Position numbers and translations under genes: made by a program. Positions 6,551-8,913 of a stretch of 8,913 nt of DNA are shown here, piece after piece; the stretch's first letter is position 1; each line of letters opens with the position of its first letter. Source of the DNA: STD2-102 sp964414205 (lineage in GTDB: Bacteria; Bacillota; Clostridia; Christensenellales; CAG-917). Below the pieces are notes generated by a model. That model had not been told where the DNA came from, made no database searches, and was given only the letters and a program-made list of their open reading frames with translations. Where the stretch lies: positions 1 to 8,913 of the forward strand of contig CAYPVP010000059.1 of assembly GCA_964414205.1 (NCBI GenBank), in the 5' to 3' direction.

Positions 6551-6643
6551 ATTAAAACACCAAAAACAATATATAGAAAACGCAAAATAAAAAAGAACAT
6601 ATTGAAAACAAACAAATAGAAAAATTTTCATAAGGAATAGAAG

Positions 6644-7756
6644 ATGAAATTTGAAGTCATTCATGAATGTAAACAATCTGGTGCAAGAGTTGGAAGATTG
6701 CACACTGAACACGGAGTCATTGAAACTCCTGTTTTTATGCCTGTTGGAACACAAGCAACTGTCAAAGGACTTTCTCCCGAAGAATTGAAAGAAACAGGTT
6801 CAAATTTGATTTTGTCCAACACATATCATCTCTATTTGCGCCCAGGTCACGAGTTGATTGAAAAAGCAGGTGGACTTCACAAGTTTATGAATTGGGATGG
6901 TGCAATTTTGACTGATAGTGGTGGGTTTCAAGTCTTTTCACTGTCATCACTTTCAAAAATCACCGATGACGGAATGGCTTTCAACAGTTTTTTGGACGGC
7001 TCAAAGCATTATTTCACACCTGAAAAAGCAATGGAAATTCAAAAAGCATTGGGTGCTGACATTGTTATGGCTTTTGACCAATGCACTGCTCCTGACATCA
7101 GTCACAAGGCAGCAAAAGATGCAATGGAAAGAACTTTGAGATGGCTTGACCGTTGCTCCAAAGTAGAATTGAAATCACACCAAACTATGTTTCCAATCAT
7201 TCAAGGCAATGTTTTTGAAGACCTCAGAAAAGAAAGCATTGAAAAAACAATTCCTTATGCAAAATGTGGAATTGCAATTGGTGGACTTTCTGTTGGCGAA
7301 GATGCCGAAACAATGTACAAAATGCTTGATGTTTTGCAACCAATGTTGCCAAAAGAACAACCTCACTATTTGATGGGGGTTGGAACGGCTGACTATATTG
7401 TCAATGCTGTTAGTCGTGGCGTTGACATGTTTGATTGTGTTTTGCCAACAAGAATTGCCCGAAACGGAACAGCAATGACAAAAGATGGCTTTTTGACAAT
7501 CAGAAATGCCGAATTCAAAGAAGATTTCAGACCTATTGATGAAGAATGTGATTGCTATGCTTGCCGAAACTATTCACGAGCATACATTCGCCACCTCATC
7601 AACACCAATGAAATCATGGGTGGCAGATTGCTTTCAATTCACAACATAAGATTTTTGCAACGCTTGACAGGGGAAATTCGTGAAGCAATCATGCAAGACA
7701 GAATGCTGGACTATCGTGATGAATTCATGCAAAAATACAAAGGAAAGAAAAAGTAA
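6644..7756 (+). CDS. tgt: Queuine/preQ1 tRNA-guanine transglycosylase Tgt
   Basis: Tgt exchanges guanine 34 of tRNAs with GUN anticodons for preQ1, giving the substrate of QueA. The 370-residue product is a typical bacterial Tgt TIM barrel. It has D91 in LTDSGGFQVFSL (general acid/base), the substrate-pocket segments FDQC (144-147) and IGGLSVGE (212-219), the nucleophile D264 in VDMFDCVLPTR, and the zinc ligands C302, C304, C307 and H333. V217 in the pocket fits a bacterial preQ1-using enzyme, as known for the family. AAGGAA (6632-6637) is 6 nt before ATG 6644. The order queA-tgt reflects their consecutive pathway steps. Confidence 0.97.
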   Translation: MKFEVIHECKQSGARVGRLHTEHGVIETPVFMPVGTQATVKGLSPEELKETGSNLILSNTYHLYLRPGHELIEKAGGLHKFMNWDGAILTDSGGFQVFSLSSLSKITDDGMAFNSFLDGSKHYFTPEKAMEIQKALGADIVMAFDQCTAPDISHKAAKDAMERTLRWLDRCSKVELKSHQTMFPIIQGNVFEDLRKESIEKTIPYAKCGIAIGGLSVGEDAETMYKMLDVLQPMLPKEQPHYLMGVGTADYIVNAVSRGVDMFDCVLPTRIARNGTAMTKDGFLTIRNAEFKEDFRPIDEECDCYACRNYSRAYIRHLINTNEIMGGRLLSIHNIRFLQRLTGEIREAIMQDRMLDYRDEFMQKYKGKKK

Positions 7757-7802
7757 TTTTTGAAAACCGTGATGCTGAAAGACTTGTATCAAATTTTGCA
7801 AA

Positions 7803-7831
7803 TTGGACATAATTCAAAAATTGATTATAAT
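7803..7831 (+). promoter_or_regulatory. Distal promoter candidate upstream of yajC
   Basis: TTGGAC (7803-7808) and a perfect TATAAT (7826-7831) are spaced by 17 bp. The -35 matches the consensus only in TTG. The expected start is near 7838, giving a leader of about 260 nt before yajC. The spacer shares the 12-mer AATTCAAAAATT with the queA promoter. Confidence 0.55.
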
Positions 7832-7847
7832 TGAAAATGATGGTAGT

Positions 7848-7863
7848 TTTGATTGAAATCAAA
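7848..7863. promoter_or_regulatory. Palindrome matching a TTGAT-N4-ATCAA Crp/Fnr-type box
   Basis: TTTGATTGAAATCAAA is a perfect 7-2-7 inverted repeat. Its core TTGAT-TGAA-ATCAA (7849-7862) matches the classical Fnr consensus at all ten specified bases. It is centred about 18 bp past the expected start of the distal promoter, a position that would suit repression. Binding is inferred only, and no regulator gene is in the window. Confidence 0.4.
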
Positions 7864-8009
7864 TTTGTTATGGTTTGATGCAAAGACAAAACGGCAGAGT
7901 AATGAAATTTGATGAAAAGGTAATAGTTGCAAAATAAAAAATAGACATGTGTGCAATTGTGTATTTTTGATGAAATTTATCAATTTTGTTACAAAAAATG
8001 GAAAAAGGC

Positions 8010-8036
8010 TTGCCTTGATTATGATTATAGTATAAA
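8010..8036 (+). promoter_or_regulatory. Proximal promoter candidate of yajC
   Basis: TTGCCT (8010-8015) and TATAAA (8031-8036) are spaced by 15 bp, shorter than ideal. The overlapping TATAGT (8026-8031) is a less likely -10. The expected start near 8043 would give a leader of about 54 nt that contains the palindrome at 8056-8071. Confidence 0.4.
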
Positions 8037-8055
8037 ATTTGTTTTATTGGTATAT

Positions 8056-8071
8056 GTTCACATCTGTGAAC
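8056..8071. promoter_or_regulatory. Perfect 16-bp palindrome in the yajC leader, operator-like
   Basis: GTTCACATCTGTGAAC has two 7-bp arms with a 2-bp centre. It lies about 20 bp past the expected start of the proximal promoter and 11 bp before the ribosome binding site. The half-sites are in the everted order relative to a Crp site (TGTGA-N6-TCACA) and relative to a Gram-positive LexA box (GAAC-N4-GTTC), so neither regulator is claimed. As RNA it could form only a short hairpin. Confidence 0.45.
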
Positions 8072-8096
8072 TAAACAATGAAAAGGAGAACACAAA

Positions 8097-8597
8097 ATGA
8101 ATAATCTTATCAGTGCTCTTGGCACTCAAAACATCATTGTCATTGTTATTCTTGCAGTTTTCTTGGTTGCAATGATTGTCATGACAATTGTTCCACAAAA
8201 GAAACGCCAAAAGCAACAACAAGAAATGATGAATAGCCTTGCAGTAGGCACAAAATTGATGACCATTGGTCGTTTGATTGGAAAAATTGTTGAAGTCAAC
8301 AACAATGAGAACACAATTCTCTTGAACGTTGGCACAGATGACAACCCAACTCTTATCACAATTGAAAAGAATGCAGTTGGCGTCATTTTGGATGCAAAAC
8401 AAAAGCCTGAACCAATCAATCAAGAACCACAACCAATTTTTGATGATCAAGAAGCAGTTGAAGAAACAACAGTTGAAAATGCAGAAACTGTGATTGAAGA
8501 AGCATCATTTGAAGCAACAGAAGAACCAATCATTGGTGAAGTTGAAGAACCAAAGAAAAAAGTTGCAAGAAAAAAGAAAGAAGAAAATCTTGACTAG
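8097..8597 (+). CDS. yajC: Preprotein translocase subunit YajC with extended acidic tail
   Basis: YajC is a small single-pass membrane protein that associates with SecDF and the Sec translocon. Residues 13-32 form one hydrophobic transmembrane segment, followed by the typical basic stretch VPQKKRQKQQQEMMNSLAVG and the small beta-rich domain (TIGRLIGKIVEV to about residue 100). The product is 166 aa, against about 110 for E. coli YajC. The extra roughly 65 residues are rich in Glu, Val, Ala and Thr, with about 20 acidic residues, and end in a lysine cluster (KKKVARKKKEE). AAGGAG (8083-8088) is 8 nt before ATG 8097. secD commonly follows yajC, but none begins before the window ends and a terminator lies about 180 nt downstream. 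Confidence 0.92.
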   Translation: MNNLISALGTQNIIVIVILAVFLVAMIVMTIVPQKKRQKQQQEMMNSLAVGTKLMTIGRLIGKIVEVNNNENTILLNVGTDDNPTLITIEKNAVGVILDAKQKPEPINQEPQPIFDDQEAVEETTVENAETVIEEASFEATEEPIIGEVEEPKKKVARKKKEENLD

Positions 8598-8776
8598 TTT
8601 CAACTTGTAAATTGAATTTTATGGCTGAACAAAACTTTGATGTTGGTTTTGAAAAATGATGATTTCAAAAAACAAACGTGCAATCAACATTTGATGAAAC
8701 ACTGAAATAGTGCAGTTCGCAATATAAAGTTAAATTTACTAGAATTGAAATTAAAAAGGAATTATCAATGATATTT

Positions 8777-8812
8777 AAAAAGGAAACATATAATTTGTTT
8801 CCTTTTTTTTTT
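8777..8812 (+). terminator. Strong intrinsic terminator after yajC
   Basis: A perfect 12-bp stem, AAAAAGGAAACA (8777-8788) with TGTTTCCTTTTT (8796-8807), encloses a 7-nt loop, and the T-run continues to 8812. The A-run on the left arm gives a T-tail on the minus strand as well, so it may be bidirectional. It closes the transcription unit ending in yajC. Confidence 0.9.
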
Positions 8813-8896
8813 GCATCTAAAAAGTGCATCTTCAAATCTATGGTACTTAGTTTTTTTTGCATCTAAAAAGTGAGAATTCAAATCTATGCTGTATAG
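8805..8896. repeat. 46-bp tandem duplication starting in the terminator T-tract
   Basis: Two copies, 8805-8850 and 8851-8896, match at 38 of 46 positions. Each begins with eight T, continues with GCATCTAAAAAGTG, and after four divergent bases shares TTCAAATCTATG and a terminal TAG. The eight T of the first copy are also the tail of the terminator. The window ends 17 bases later, so more copies could exist downstream only after a break, because the next bases (TTTCGTTCAA) do not continue the pattern. Confidence 0.88.
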
Positions 8897-8913
8897 TTTC
8901 GTTCAATACTAAA

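Larger units (their letters stand above)
7757..8096. other. 340-bp tgt-yajC intergenic region
   Basis: This stretch has no convincing gene on either strand and no intrinsic terminator after tgt. It holds two promoter candidates (7803-7831 and 8010-8036), each followed about 20 bp past its expected start by a perfect 7-2-7 palindrome. It also has a weaker dyad, TTGAT-N7-ATCAA (7967-7983), and the yajC ribosome binding site. I recognise no known riboswitch or small RNA in it. Confidence 0.6.
8598..8913. other. 316-bp region downstream of yajC
   Basis: No gene is supported here. The first part contains a possible weak stem-loop, an inner TTTTGAAA/TTTCAAAA pair (8647-8654 with 8663-8670) enclosed by ATGTTG/CAACAT (8640-8645 with 8685-8690), without a T-tail. 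It is followed by an intrinsic terminator and a 46-bp tandem duplication, listed separately. A 32-codon ATG frame with a fair ribosome binding site (8768-8866) runs through the terminator and is not considered a gene. Confidence 0.6.

Noticed and set aside
7790..7806. Terminator of tgt
   Set aside because: Only a short AATTT/AAATT pairing is present, without G-C pairs or a T-tail.
8056..8071. Crp or LexA operator
   Set aside because: The half-sites are everted (TCACA...TGTGA and GTTC...GAAC) relative to the known consensus orders, so neither identity is supported.
8768..8866. 32-residue Phe-rich frame with an AAGGAA site, possible leader peptide with attenuator
   Set aside because: The terminator hairpin and T-tract lie inside the frame, so the FFF codons are the U-tail itself. 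No competing antiterminator is visible and no downstream gene is in the window. It could be revisited with the next kilobase.

Overview
This window looks like a piece of a low-G+C Gram-positive (Bacillota, probably Clostridia-like) chromosome. The evidence is A+T-rich DNA (G+C roughly one third by eye), strong AGGAG-type ribosome binding sites, TTGAAA/TATAAT promoters, U-tailed intrinsic terminators, and the gene order ruvC-ruvA-ruvB-queA-tgt-yajC that is common in Clostridia. TGA acts as a stop, so the code is the standard bacterial one. A run of exactly 100 N inside a tandem repeat marks a scaffold gap, so this is probably a draft or metagenome assembly. All recognised genes are on the + strand.

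Layout. (1) 1-768: the C-terminal half of glucose-6-phosphate isomerase (pgi), followed by a CTAG-rich periodic repeat and a clean intrinsic terminator. (2) 1016-3298: a near-consensus promoter drives yfbR (5'-deoxynucleotidase), then a strikingly degenerate MalK/UgpC-type ABC ATPase, then ruvC, with junctions of 2 nt and an ATGA overlap. (3) 3297-3680: a higher-order tandem repeat (103-bp unit made of six 17/18-bp sub-repeats) interrupted by the gap. (4) 3676-5398: a second promoter, whose -35 lies in the last decayed repeat, drives ruvA-ruvB. (5) 5411-7756: a probable promoter, then queA and tgt, separated by a 15-bp tandem repeat. (6) 7757-8597: a 340-bp leader with two promoter candidates and two perfect 7-2-7 palindromes (one an exact match to the TTGAT-N4-ATCAA Fnr-type box), then yajC with a long acidic tail. 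(7) 8598-8913: a strong terminator whose T-tract runs into a 46-bp tandem duplication.

How the genes fit together. RuvA and RuvB form the Holliday-junction branch-migration motor and RuvC resolves the junction. Tgt inserts preQ1 at position 34 of GUN-anticodon tRNAs and QueA converts it to epoxyqueuosine. YajC is the small membrane partner of SecDF. YfbR degrades dNMPs. These are housekeeping genes.

The unusual content is of two kinds. One is the ABC-like ATPase, intact as an ORF, which keeps Walker A and B but has lost the LSGGQ signature, the Q-loop glutamine, the D-loop aspartate, the H-loop histidine and the TOBE GIRPE motif. The other is that at least four unrelated tandem-repeat tracts sit at the gene borders.
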